This document shows positions 1-7,039 of a DNA stretch of 23,161 nt, piece after piece. Within the stretch, counting starts at the first letter, position 1. Each line of letters starts with the position of its first letter. The notes beneath the pieces were generated by a model that saw only the letters and a list, made by a program, of their open reading frames with translations, was not told the origin of the DNA and made no database searches. The translations under genes and the position numbers were made by a program. This DNA comes from Arthrobacter sp. (lineage in GTDB: Bacteria > Actinomycetota > Actinomycetes > Actinomycetales > Micrococcaceae): NCBI GenBank assembly GCA_030147325.1, contig JASLAA010000193.1, positions 1 through 23,161 of the forward strand, in the 5' to 3' direction.

Positions 1-138
1 TTCCAGCCGGTGGCCGGCGAGGCTGCGGTGGTCTCGGAGCCGCACCTGATGAGCATCTGGCGGACCGAAGGACACAGCGTGAGCGAGAACTGCATCGAGA
101 ACCCCACCGGAATCGGCTGCGAAGCCCCCACCCGCTGA
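1..138 (+). CDS. C-terminal end of an unrecognised protein (5' truncated)
   Basis: Frame 1 is open from the window edge to a TGA at 136-138 and encodes 45 residues ending in CIENPTGIGCEAPTR. Codon use is GC-rich at third positions, as expected of a real gene here. Two cysteines near the end (C-x8-C) could form a disulphide in an exported protein, but no signal or domain is visible in the fragment. I do not recognise the family. It could in principle be an accidental open frame, but its stop sits about 115 nt before the DUF3039 gene, at a natural gene boundary. Confidence 0.5.
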   Translation, partial: FQPVAGEAAVVSEPHLMSIWRTEGHSVSENCIENPTGIGCEAPTR

Positions 139-242
139 GAGGCGCGACGGGGCCAGGTGCAGTCCACCCGGTCAGCGCGTCGACCGGTCGGTCGATGTGG
201 CGGGATCAGCAGCGCGCCCCTGCCGAGGCTGCGCCCGACCGA

Positions 243-248
243 TAGACT
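243..248 (+). promoter_or_regulatory. -10 box of a leaderless promoter for the DUF3039 gene
   Basis: TAGACT lies 6 nt before the ATG at 255, so transcription would start at or next to the start codon. A weak -35 candidate (CTGCCG, 220-225) lies 17 nt upstream. A 10-bp palindrome CGACCGGTCG (181-190) lies further upstream and might be an operator. Confidence 0.6.
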
Positions 249-254
249 GGATCC

Positions 255-554
255 ATGACTATGCCAGCAGATCCCTTCGCCAATGATCCCCTCGATGGTG
301 GCACCGGAGGCTCCACAGCGACTATCGAGCGCGAGGACGTCCGCCAGCAAGTGGAGCCGGGCGACGCGGAGCGATTCGCCCACTACGTGCGCAAGGAAAA
401 GATCATGGAGTCGGCCTTCACGGGCGAGCCGGTGATCGCCCTGTGCGGCAAGGTCTGGACGCCGGGCCGGGATCCGGAGAAGTTTCCCGTCTGCCCTGAA
501 TGCAAAGAGATCTACAACGGCCTGCGCCCCGGCAACGACAAGCCGAAGGACTGA
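255..554 (+). CDS. DUF3039 zinc-ribbon-like protein
   Basis: This 99-residue protein matches the actinobacterial DUF3039 family, recognised from the block AHYVRKEKI, TGEPVIALCGKVW and FPVCPECKEIY. H43, C64, C80 and C83 are well placed to bind one zinc ion (His, Cys and a CPEC pair). The first ~25 residues are low-complexity and probably disordered. The family has no established biochemical function. The start at 255 is preferred over the ATG at 261 because it sits 6 nt from the TAGACT box. A strong imperfect hairpin follows the gene. An MFS gene separates it from the helicase gene at 2131. A nucleic-acid-binding role is plausible from the zinc ribbon and the context but is inference. Confidence 0.88.
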   Translation: MTMPADPFANDPLDGGTGGSTATIEREDVRQQVEPGDAERFAHYVRKEKIMESAFTGEPVIALCGKVWTPGRDPEKFPVCPECKEIYNGLRPGNDKPKD

Positions 555-574
555 CGCCACCAGTTCCAGCACTG

Positions 575-615
575 CGGCACGGGTCGACCCCGAATCCAGG
601 GGACGCCTCGTGCCG
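575..615 (+). terminator. Long imperfect hairpin after the DUF3039 gene
   Basis: CGGCACG (575-581) pairs with CGTGCCG (609-615). The inner segments GG, CG and CCCC pair with GGGG, CG and CT, leaving two single mismatches and a 7-nt loop (592-598). There is no U-tract, which is common for actinobacterial terminators. It could instead act as an attenuator ahead of the MFS gene. Confidence 0.5.
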
Positions 616-688
616 GCTTCCGGCGCGTGCTCCCGAGAGCGAGGCCGACGCCCCCATATCGCCGCTCACCGGCAGAACACCAGGTGTC

Positions 689-2134
689 ATGAACAAGACC
701 GCGAGCAAGGCCACCGGGGCCATGTCGTCCGAACTGCGGCCGCTCACCATCGGCATCCTCGCGATTCTCACGTGCGCGGCCTTCGAGGCCATGGCCGTCG
801 TCACCGCCATGCCGTCGGTGGCCCGGGAGCTCTCGGGCGAGTCCAGCTACGGCCTTGCATTCTCTATGTACCTGACAGCGTCACTGCTGGGCACCGTCGT
901 CGCCGGCTCATGGTGTGATCGCAGCGGCCCCCGCCCAGCCCTGGCGGTGGGGATGACGCTCATGATCCTCGGGCTGCTCGCTGCGGGAGCGGCTCCGGAT
1001 TTCTGGCTCGTCACCGTCGGGCGTGCGGTCTCGGGCCTCGGCGGCGGGTTCATGATCGTCGCCGTGTACGTGGTCATCGGGCGCTCCTTCCCGCAGCACG
1101 CGCAGCCCGTCGTCTTCGGTTGGCTGGCCGCCGCCTGGGTTCTCCCGGCCCTCATCGGTCCGGTCGTCTCGGGATTCGTGACGGTGCATTTCGGGTGGCG
1201 GTGGGTGTTCCTCGGGGTCGCGCCCATCGTGCTGGCCGCCGTCGTCATCGTCTGGCCGAAGACGCGGGAACTCGGCCCCGTCGGGTCGCCGCAGGCGGGA
1301 TCGGCGAAGGCGAGGGCCGTGCGAGGCTTCGCCCTCGCCGGTGGTGTCTTCGCCGCACAGTGGGCCGTGGTCCACCTCGCCGACTCGTCGGATCCGACCC
1401 CGGGCACCGTGCTCGGCTTGGCGGGTCTCGCCGTCGCGGGAGTCGCGGTGGCGCTCGTGGTGCTGCCCTCGCTCCTGCCCCGGGGCACGCTCGTGCTCGC
1501 GCGCGGGCTCCCGAGCATCATCGCGACCCGGGGCCTGGTCAACGTGGCATTCTTCGGCACCGAGGCCTTCATCCCGCTCATGCTGGTCAGTTCCCGGGAC
1601 ATCGATCCGGGGGCGGCGGGCCTGACGCTCAGCGCCGGTGCCCTCGGATGGAGTGCCGGCTCGTACGTCCAGGCACGCGTGACCTTCGCCCGGCAATGGC
1701 TGCTGGTGGCCGGGTCGTCGATCCTGTCGCTGTCCCTGGGCGGCTTCGCCCTGGCGACGGCGGCGGAGGCGCCCCTCTGGGTACTCGCCGTCGTCTGGGG
1801 CCTGTCCGGTTTCGCGATGGGGATGACCCTGTCCACGACCTCCGTCCTGGTCCTCAAGCTCTCCCCGACCAACGAACAGGGACGGAATTCCGCCGCCCTC
1901 CAGATCTCCGACCAGCTCGGCGGGGTGGTCGGCACGGCGGGAGCGGGGGCGCTCTTCGCCCTCCTGCACGACGACGCGAACCCGGGACACGTGCCCACGT
2001 TCGTTGCCATCTGGCTGGCTCTGTGGGTGTTCACCGCGGCAGGTATAGTTTCGGGTCTGAGAGGGGCCCGGTCACCCGATGACGGCCCCGACCTCAACCC
2101 CAGCAAGTCAATGGAAGGTACTGTCCCGGCGTGA
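689..2134 (+). CDS. MFS transporter (drug-efflux-like)
   Basis: This is a 481-residue polytopic membrane protein of the major facilitator superfamily. The N-terminal half shows a first helix ending in MAVVTAMPSVARELSG, a position where DHA-type exporters carry a similar segment (VALPSIARDL). A loop with WCDRSGPRPAL resembles MFS motif A (GxxxDRxGRR), and HFGWRWVF follows the fifth helix. The length suits 12 to 14 helices; I estimate about 12. The start at 689 is chosen because the frame further upstream (from 500) overlaps DUF3039 and is proline/arginine-rich. An internal ATG at 722 is an alternative, and neither has a strong ribosome site. The TGA overlaps the GTG of the helicase (GTGA, 2131-2134), so the two are probably translated together. 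Substrate unknown. Confidence 0.85.
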   Translation: MNKTASKATGAMSSELRPLTIGILAILTCAAFEAMAVVTAMPSVARELSGESSYGLAFSMYLTASLLGTVVAGSWCDRSGPRPALAVGMTLMILGLLAAGAAPDFWLVTVGRAVSGLGGGFMIVAVYVVIGRSFPQHAQPVVFGWLAAAWVLPALIGPVVSGFVTVHFGWRWVFLGVAPIVLAAVVIVWPKTRELGPVGSPQAGSAKARAVRGFALAGGVFAAQWAVVHLADSSDPTPGTVLGLAGLAVAGVAVALVVLPSLLPRGTLVLARGLPSIIATRGLVNVAFFGTEAFIPLMLVSSRDIDPGAAGLTLSAGALGWSAGSYVQARVTFARQWLLVAGSSILSLSLGGFALATAAEAPLWVLAVVWGLSGFAMGMTLSTTSVLVLKLSPTNEQGRNSAALQISDQLGGVVGTAGAGALFALLHDDANPGHVPTFVAIWLALWVFTAAGIVSGLRGARSPDDGPDLNPSKSMEGTVPA

Positions 2135-3909
2135 GTAATGACACCCTGTTCGGTGCCGGCGCAGCCCTGCCCCCCGCGTATCCCGAACGAGCAGCCTGGG
2201 GCACAGCGCCCAAACTGCGCCAGTGGCAGAGCGAAGCGCTGGAGAAGTATTTCCGTGAGTCGCCGAGCGACTTCCTGGCGGTCGCCACCCCGGGCGCGGG
2301 CAAGACGACCTTCGCGCTCCGCGTCGCCACCGAGCTCGTCGAGCGCGGAATCGTGAATCGTGTGACCGTCGTCGCGCCCACCGACCATCTGAAGCGTCAG
2401 TGGGCCGACGCCGCAGCGCGGGTGGGGCTGGCGATCGACCCGAACTTCAAGAACGCCGACGGCAGGCACGGGGGCGCTTTCATCGGCGTCGCGGTGACGT
2501 ACGCACAGGTGGCCAGTAAGCCCATGCTGCACCGGGCCAAGACGGAGGCTGCGCGCACGCTCGTCATCCTCGACGAGATCCACCACGGCGGGGATGCACT
2601 GTCCTGGGGTGACGGCATCCGTGAGGCGTTCGAGCCCGCGACACGGCGCCTCGCCCTGACGGGAACGCCCTTCCGCTCCGACACCGCGGCCATCCCGTTC
2701 GTCGAGTACGTCGAGGACCGGGACGGAATCCGCCGCTCACGCGCCGATTACACCTACGGGTACGGCGAGGCCCTGCGCGATCACGTGGTGCGTCCCGTCA
2801 TGTTCATGGCCTACTCGGGCCAGATGCGGTGGCGGACGAGCGCCGGCGAGGAGATGGCTGCATCCCTCGGTGAGGCGGCCGTCACGAAGGACATCACAGC
2901 GCAGGCATGGCGCACCGCACTGAATCCCGCAGGCGAATGGATCCCCTCGGTGCTGGCGGCGGCGGACAAGCGACTCACCGAGGTGCGGCGCACGGTCCAC
3001 GACTCCGGAGGACTCGTGATCGCGACCGACCACGACGACGCCCGTGCCTATGCCGGCCAGCTCAAGCGCATCACCGGGGAGTCGCCCACCGTCATCCTGT
3101 CCGACGACGCGAAGGCCTCCTCGAAGATCGAGGAGTTCTCCGCCGGCGACAAGCGCTGGATGGTCGCCGTCCGCATGGTCTCCGAAGGAGTGGACGTCCC
3201 ACGTCTCGCGGTGGGCGTCTACGCCACGTCCACCGCGACACCGCTCTTCTTCGCGCAGGCCGTAGGGCGCTATGTCAGGGCGCGACGGCGGGGCGAGACG
3301 GCGTCGATCTTCCTCCCGTCCGTACCCAACCTGATGGCCCTCGCGAATCAGCTCGAACTGGAGCGCGACCATGCCCTCGATCGTCCGGACAAGGACGACG
3401 AGGGGTTCGGCCTCGAGGACGCACTGATGGAGGCCGCGAACCGGGAGGACAAGGCGTCGGACTCGCTGACCAAGCAGAAGTTCGAAGCCCTGGAGTCACA
3501 GGCATCGTTCGACCGCGTCCTCTTCGACGGTGGCGAGTTCGGCACGGGCGGCGAGCTGGGCAGCGAGGACGAGCAGGACTTCCTGGGTATCCCGGGCCTG
3601 CTCGATGCGGATCAGGTGGGACAGTTGCTGCGCCAGCGCCAGCACGAGCAGCAGTCCCGCCGGAAGGCGCGTGGCACGGCGGTGCCGGCGGCCGAGCCAC
3701 TGGTGGTGGATCACCGGCAGCTCACGGAGCTCCGGGGGCAGCTGGCGAAGAACGTGTCCGCCTGGGCTGCTCGCACGGGCATGCCGCACGGCCAGGTGCA
3801 CACGGAGCTGCGACGCCAGTGCGGTGGACCTGCCGTCGCGCAGGCCAACGAGGACCAGCTCCAGCGTCGTCTGCAGAAGCTGCAGGACTGGTTCATCGGG
3901 AAGAAGTAG
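2131..3909 (+). CDS. DEAD/DEAH-box superfamily 2 helicase
   Basis: This 592-residue protein has two RecA-like domains. Walker A is TPGAGKTT (53-60), Walker B is DEIHH (148-152), motif III is LTGTP (176-180), motif V is SEGVDVPRL (351-359) and motif VI is QAVGRYVRARRRG (376-388). Together these define an SF2 ATPase of the DEAD/DEAH helicase group that would unwind or remodel nucleic acid in the cytoplasm. Residues from about 395 to 592 form an extension rich in charged residues, with a Gly/Asp/Glu-rich linker (about 465-490), a Gln/Arg-rich helix (about 505-525) and a C-terminal helical segment; I do not recognise a domain there. It starts with GTG inside the stop of the MFS gene, with GGAAGG at 2113-2118 as a distant ribosome site. 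Its substrate is unknown. Confidence 0.9.
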   Translation: MSNDTLFGAGAALPPAYPERAAWGTAPKLRQWQSEALEKYFRESPSDFLAVATPGAGKTTFALRVATELVERGIVNRVTVVAPTDHLKRQWADAAARVGLAIDPNFKNADGRHGGAFIGVAVTYAQVASKPMLHRAKTEAARTLVILDEIHHGGDALSWGDGIREAFEPATRRLALTGTPFRSDTAAIPFVEYVEDRDGIRRSRADYTYGYGEALRDHVVRPVMFMAYSGQMRWRTSAGEEMAASLGEAAVTKDITAQAWRTALNPAGEWIPSVLAAADKRLTEVRRTVHDSGGLVIATDHDDARAYAGQLKRITGESPTVILSDDAKASSKIEEFSAGDKRWMVAVRMVSEGVDVPRLAVGVYATSTATPLFFAQAVGRYVRARRRGETASIFLPSVPNLMALANQLELERDHALDRPDKDDEGFGLEDALMEAANREDKASDSLTKQKFEALESQASFDRVLFDGGEFGTGGELGSEDEQDFLGIPGLLDADQVGQLLRQRQHEQQSRRKARGTAVPAAEPLVVDHRQLTELRGQLAKNVSAWAARTGMPHGQVHTELRRQCGGPAVAQANEDQLQRRLQKLQDWFIGKK

Positions 3910-3924
3910 GGGGCCCCGTCAAGG

Positions 3925-3959
3925 CGGAGGCCGGGCTGGGAGATCCAGCCCGGCCTCCG
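3925..3959. terminator. Bidirectional terminator between the helicase and pncA
   Basis: This is a perfect 15-bp stem: CGGAGGCCGGGCTGG (3925-3939), loop GAGAT, then its complement (3945-3959). It lies between two convergent genes whose stops are at 3909 and 3973. No long T-run flanks it, as is usual in high-GC actinobacteria. Confidence 0.85.
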
Positions 3960-3972
3960 GTGCCTCCGGTGG

Positions 3973-4596
3973 CTAGCGGACCAGCTCGACGCCGGCCGCC
4001 TCGAGTTCGTCGAGGGCGTCCTCGGACCTCTCGGCGTGCACACCCCGCGTGAGTTCCGTGAGGAGCGAGACCGTGTATCCCGCCTGCAGCGCGTCGAGCG
4101 CCGTGGCACGCACGCAGTAGTCCGTCGCCAGGCCTGCGATGACGACATCGTCGACCTCGTGATCCCGAAGCCAGTCGTCGAGCGTCAGCAGATCCTCGTC
4201 CGGCTCCGCCGCGGCACCGCCCAGCTTCTGCTCGCCCGTCGGCACCTCGTCGTCAGGTGCCTTCACGCCTTCGAATCCGGAGTAGGCCGCTTCGAACTGG
4301 CCCTTGCGGAAGACCGCGTCGATGCTCTCGGTGTCGAGGTCGCGATGGAAGTCGGAGCCCTTCGTGTCAGCGACGCAGTGCACGGGCCACGAGTCGACGT
4401 AGTCGGGTGTCTCGGAGAAGTGGCTTCCCGGATCGATGTGCCAGTCCTGCGTGGCGACGATGTAGTCGTAGGAGCCGGCCTGCTCGTCGATGTGGTCGCT
4501 GATGTCGGCCGCGACCTGCGCACCGCCGTCGACGGCGAGCGAGCCGCCCTCGCAGAAATCTTTCTGCACATCCACGATGATCAGTGCGCGCGTCAT
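3973..4596 (-). CDS. pncA: Nicotinamidase (pyrazinamidase)
   Basis: This 207-residue cysteine hydrolase of the isochorismatase fold converts nicotinamide to nicotinate and ammonia in NAD salvage. The catalytic triad is visible as D9 (IVDVQKDF), K98 (FRKGQ) and C161 (ATDYCV). The metal-site residues are D51, H53 and H73 (QDWH and WPVHC), with H59 nearby. The start ATG (4594-4596) overlaps the TGA of pncB as ATGA and has AGGAGG 7 nt upstream (complement of 4604-4609), which decides the start although the frame stays open far upstream. An acidic stretch of about 25 residues (114-138) before the C161 strand looks longer than in typical PncA. Expression is presumably coupled to pncB, whose product uses the nicotinate made here. 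Confidence 0.95.
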   Translation of the reverse strand: MTRALIIVDVQKDFCEGGSLAVDGGAQVAADISDHIDEQAGSYDYIVATQDWHIDPGSHFSETPDYVDSWPVHCVADTKGSDFHRDLDTESIDAVFRKGQFEAAYSGFEGVKAPDDEVPTGEQKLGGAAAEPDEDLLTLDDWLRDHEVDDVVIAGLATDYCVRATALDALQAGYTVSLLTELTRGVHAERSEDALDELEAAGVELVR

Positions 4597-5966
4597 GATG
4601 CTGCCTCCTCGTACTCGGTGGGTAGGACGGGTTCGCCCCGCTGGAGGCGCCGGACGGCGCCCGGGAGTTCGGCGAGCGACATCCGGTGGCGCTCGGCGGC
4701 CCGGACCACGGCTTCGGGGCCAGTCCACCCGGGCAGGACGGCGCCGTCGCGGACGAACTGCTGCGTGAGCGGGCGGTCGTTGCCGTCGTCGGCCGGGGAG
4801 ATCCCGATGCCGACCACTTCGGCCTGCGCCGTCCCGCTCCCGTCGAGCCGGCGCAGTGCCCGTTTCAGTCCGCCCACCGAGGCCTTGTTCTTCGCCGCCT
4901 TCGCCACGGAGACGAAGGTGCCGTGGTCGTCCTGCCGGCTCACCAGCTTGTAGACCATGCCGGCGGTCGGGGCGCCGGAACCGGTGACGAGGGAGGTGCC
5001 CACGCCGTAGGAGTCGACCGGAGCGGAGGCGAGTAGTCCGATCGCGAACTCGTCGAGGTCCGACGTCACCACGATCTTCGTGGTGTGGTTGCCGAGGTCG
5101 TCCAGCAACTGCCGGACCCAGCGCGCCTGCGCCACCAGATCTCCGGAGTCCAGCCGGACGGCGCCCAGGTCCGGTCCGGCCACCTCGACTGCCGTGCGCA
5201 CGCCCTGCTCGACGTCGTACGTGTCGACGAGCAGCGAGGTCCCGCGCCCCAGCGACGCCACCTGCGCCTCGAAGGCCGCGCGCTCGGAGTCGTGCAGGAG
5301 TGTGAAGGAGTGCGCCGCAGTGCCCACCGTGCGCAGGCCGTACCTGCGCCCGGCCTCGAGGTTGGACGTGCTGGCGAAGCCTCCGATGATCGCTGCCCGT
5401 GCCGCCGCCACCGCAGATTCCTCGTGCGTGCGGCGCGAGCCCATCTCGATGCAGGGCCGGCCGGCCGCCGCGCCCGTCATACGGGATGCGGCAGAGGCGA
5501 TGGCGCTGTCGTGGTTGAGGACCGACAGGATGAGCGTCTCGAGGATGCACGCCTCGGCGAAGGTGGACTCGACGGTCAGGATGGGGGAGTTGGGGAAGAA
5601 GGCCTCGCCTTCCGCATAGCCCGAGATGGACCCGGTGAAGCGGAAGTCCGACAGCCAGGTGAGCGTCGCGTCGTCCACGATCCGGTGATCGCTGAGGAAC
5701 GCGAGCTGTGCGTCGTCGAACCGGAAAGTCTCCAGCGCCTCGAGCAGTCGGCCCGTGCCGGCGACGACGCCGTAGCGGCGGCCCGCGGGGAGACGGCGTG
5801 CGAAGGCCTCGAAGACGGACCGCCGGTGGGCCGCGCCGGAGTGCAGCGAGGCCTGCAGCATCGTGAGTTCGTACTGGTCGGTGAACAGTGCGCTGTTCGG
5901 CGTGTTCACGGGGGAGGGCGCCTCGACGTTCGTCGGCGGCAGGTCTTCGGTCACTGGGTTCGTCAC
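4593..5966 (-). CDS. pncB: Nicotinate phosphoribosyltransferase
   Basis: This 457-residue enzyme joins nicotinate to PRPP to give nicotinate mononucleotide, with ATP hydrolysis, in the cytoplasm (Preiss-Handler pathway). Family landmarks are LFTDQYELTM (27-36), MGSRRTHEESA (175-185), GTAAHS (215-220) with H219 as the expected phospho-acceptor histidine, and LDSGDL (272-277). The start is taken as GTG at 5966. A TATCGT box lies exactly 7 nt upstream, matching the start architecture of neighbouring genes. An ATG at 6011 would add 15 residues but would place the promoter inside the gene. It overlaps pncA by 4 nt and is divergent from clpS, as in the mycobacterial pncB1-clpS arrangement. Confidence 0.95.
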   Translation of the reverse strand: MTNPVTEDLPPTNVEAPSPVNTPNSALFTDQYELTMLQASLHSGAAHRRSVFEAFARRLPAGRRYGVVAGTGRLLEALETFRFDDAQLAFLSDHRIVDDATLTWLSDFRFTGSISGYAEGEAFFPNSPILTVESTFAEACILETLILSVLNHDSAIASAASRMTGAAAGRPCIEMGSRRTHEESAVAAARAAIIGGFASTSNLEAGRRYGLRTVGTAAHSFTLLHDSERAAFEAQVASLGRGTSLLVDTYDVEQGVRTAVEVAGPDLGAVRLDSGDLVAQARWVRQLLDDLGNHTTKIVVTSDLDEFAIGLLASAPVDSYGVGTSLVTGSGAPTAGMVYKLVSRQDDHGTFVSVAKAAKNKASVGGLKRALRRLDGSGTAQAEVVGIGISPADDGNDRPLTQQFVRDGAVLPGWTGPEAVVRAAERHRMSLAELPGAVRRLQRGEPVLPTEYEEAAS

Positions 5967-5973
5967 CCTGAAA

Positions 5974-5979
5974 ACGATA
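5974..5979 (-). promoter_or_regulatory. -10 box of a leaderless promoter for pncB
   Basis: The minus strand reads TATCGT, then 7 nt, then GTG (5966). No clear -35 is visible. It stands back to back with the clpS promoter; the two -10 boxes are about 51 nt apart. Confidence 0.6.
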
Positions 5980-6030
5980 GCGGGACGTTCACCCGAGGAG
6001 TACCCGGCCACCCCGGACAGTGATGCGACC

Positions 6031-6036
6031 TAGAAT
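6031..6036 (+). promoter_or_regulatory. -10 box of a leaderless promoter for clpS
   Basis: TAGAAT lies 7 nt before the ATG at 6044. This argues against the in-frame GTG at 6020, which lies upstream of the promoter element. Confidence 0.65.
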
Positions 6037-6043
6037 GAGGATC

Positions 6044-6352
6044 ATGACAGTAGGCTTCGCAACCGGTACCGACACCCTCGAAGAGGTACGGAGTGCCGAG
6101 AGAACCGACCTCGACCAGCCCTGGATCGTCGTGGTCTGGAACGACCCGGTGAATCTGATGAGCTATGTGAGCTTCGTCTTCCAGACGTACTTCGGCTACA
6201 GCGAGGCCAAGGCGCGCACGCTCATGCTCGAGGTGCACGAGCAGGGCCGTTCAGCGGTCGTCTCCGGCAGTCGCGAGAAGGTGGAGCAGGACACCGTCGC
6301 GCTCCATTCCTACGGGCTGTGGGCCACCTTCGAAAAAGCCGGAAGCGAGTAG
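6044..6352 (+). CDS. clpS: ClpS, ATP-dependent Clp protease adaptor
   Basis: This 102-residue protein is the N-degron adaptor that docks on the N-domain of ClpA/ClpC and delivers proteins with destabilising N-terminal residues. The core WNDPVNLMSYV (32-42) matches the substrate-pocket segment, with N33 and D34 corresponding to the acidic/amide residues that bind the N-terminus. M39, M61 and H65 (MLEVHEQG) line the pocket. The flexible N-terminal extension (about 1-26) is the part that in the family regulates Clp engagement. Length is normal. The DUF2017 gene follows after 3 nt, so the two are almost certainly one transcript. Confidence 0.95.
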   Translation: MTVGFATGTDTLEEVRSAERTDLDQPWIVVVWNDPVNLMSYVSFVFQTYFGYSEAKARTLMLEVHEQGRSAVVSGSREKVEQDTVALHSYGLWATFEKAGSE

Positions 6353-6355
6353 CAC

Positions 6356-6931
6356 GTGGCGAAACCGTTCAAGTCCACGCGCCGCGGCATCACCGGTGCG
6401 CTGGAGCCGGGTGAGGCACGCCTGCTCGGCGCCCTGCTCGACGACGTCATCTCGATGCTCGAACCCGAAAGCGGCCCGAGCGAGGACCCGCTAGCCGCTC
6501 TCGTCGGCATGTCCGGGACCGACGCCGACGCCACTGCCCCCGATGACTCCGCCGTCCGGCGCCTCCTGCCCGACGCCGTCCGAGGGGACGACGACGAAGC
6601 CCTGGCCTTCCGCCGCCTGACGGAGCGCTCGCTGCGGGAGCAGAAGATCGGGGCGCTGCGCAGCACTGCCCTCGCGATCGAGTCCAGCCCCATGACACTC
6701 ACCGAGGAGCAGGCCCGGCTCTTCGCGCAGGCCCTCAACGACGTCCGCCTCGTCCTGGCTGACCGGCTCAGCATCGAGACGGAGGACGACGCCGAGCGCC
6801 TCCACGACGTCGCCGACTCGAAGGACGTGGACGACGTCGAGTCCTACCTCGCGCTGGTGTACAACTTCATCACCTGGCTGCAGGAATCACTCGTGCAGGC
6901 CATGCTGAAGGCCGCCCGCCTGGAGCGCTGA
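6356..6931 (+). CDS. DUF2017 family protein
   Basis: This 191-residue, mostly helical acidic protein is recognised as DUF2017, which sits directly after clpS across actinobacteria (Rv1332 in M. tuberculosis). It begins with basic FKSTRRG, then ALEPGEARLLGALLDDVISML. A low-complexity Asp/Ala-rich stretch (about 58-82) follows, then a C-terminal helical region ending YLALVYNFITWLQESLVQAML. No catalytic motif is seen. The GTG start lies 3 nt after the clpS stop, with GGAAG inside the clpS tail as ribosome site. The family function is not established; a role connected to ClpS or the Clp protease is inferred from position only. Confidence 0.85.
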   Translation: MAKPFKSTRRGITGALEPGEARLLGALLDDVISMLEPESGPSEDPLAALVGMSGTDADATAPDDSAVRRLLPDAVRGDDDEALAFRRLTERSLREQKIGALRSTALAIESSPMTLTEEQARLFAQALNDVRLVLADRLSIETEDDAERLHDVADSKDVDDVESYLALVYNFITWLQESLVQAMLKAARLER

Positions 6932-7039
6932 CCGCCGGCCCGGCCGACCACGGCAGCACGGTCTCCTCCCGCTGCTGTGACAAAGACCACGGCGGCGCGA
7001 ATAGTCTTCGTGGGCGGCACGTCCTATTGTCGGAGGATC

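Noticed and set aside
847..2586. 579-codon open frame on the minus strand
   Set aside because: It is antisense to the MFS and helicase genes, rich in Arg/Pro/Thr/Ala, shows no domain, and is explained by high GC in the third codon positions of the real genes.
2907..4052. 381-codon plus-strand open frame overlapping the helicase
   Set aside because: It is an Arg/Gly/Pro-rich shadow in another frame of a clearly coding helicase gene and runs through the terminator at 3925-3959.
4597..5550. N-terminal extension of pncA in the same frame
   Set aside because: This part overlaps pncB out of register and is Arg/Gly-rich. The conserved PncA N-terminus begins at 4596 with a strong ribosome site.
6953..6975. 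GCAGC/GCTGC hairpin after DUF2017
   Set aside because: The stem is only 5 bp with a 13-nt loop, too weak to call a terminator.
6977..7039. 21-residue N-terminal extension of MurI from a GTG
   Set aside because: There is no family similarity in this part, and GGAGG plus TATTGT lie between it and the ATG at 7040.
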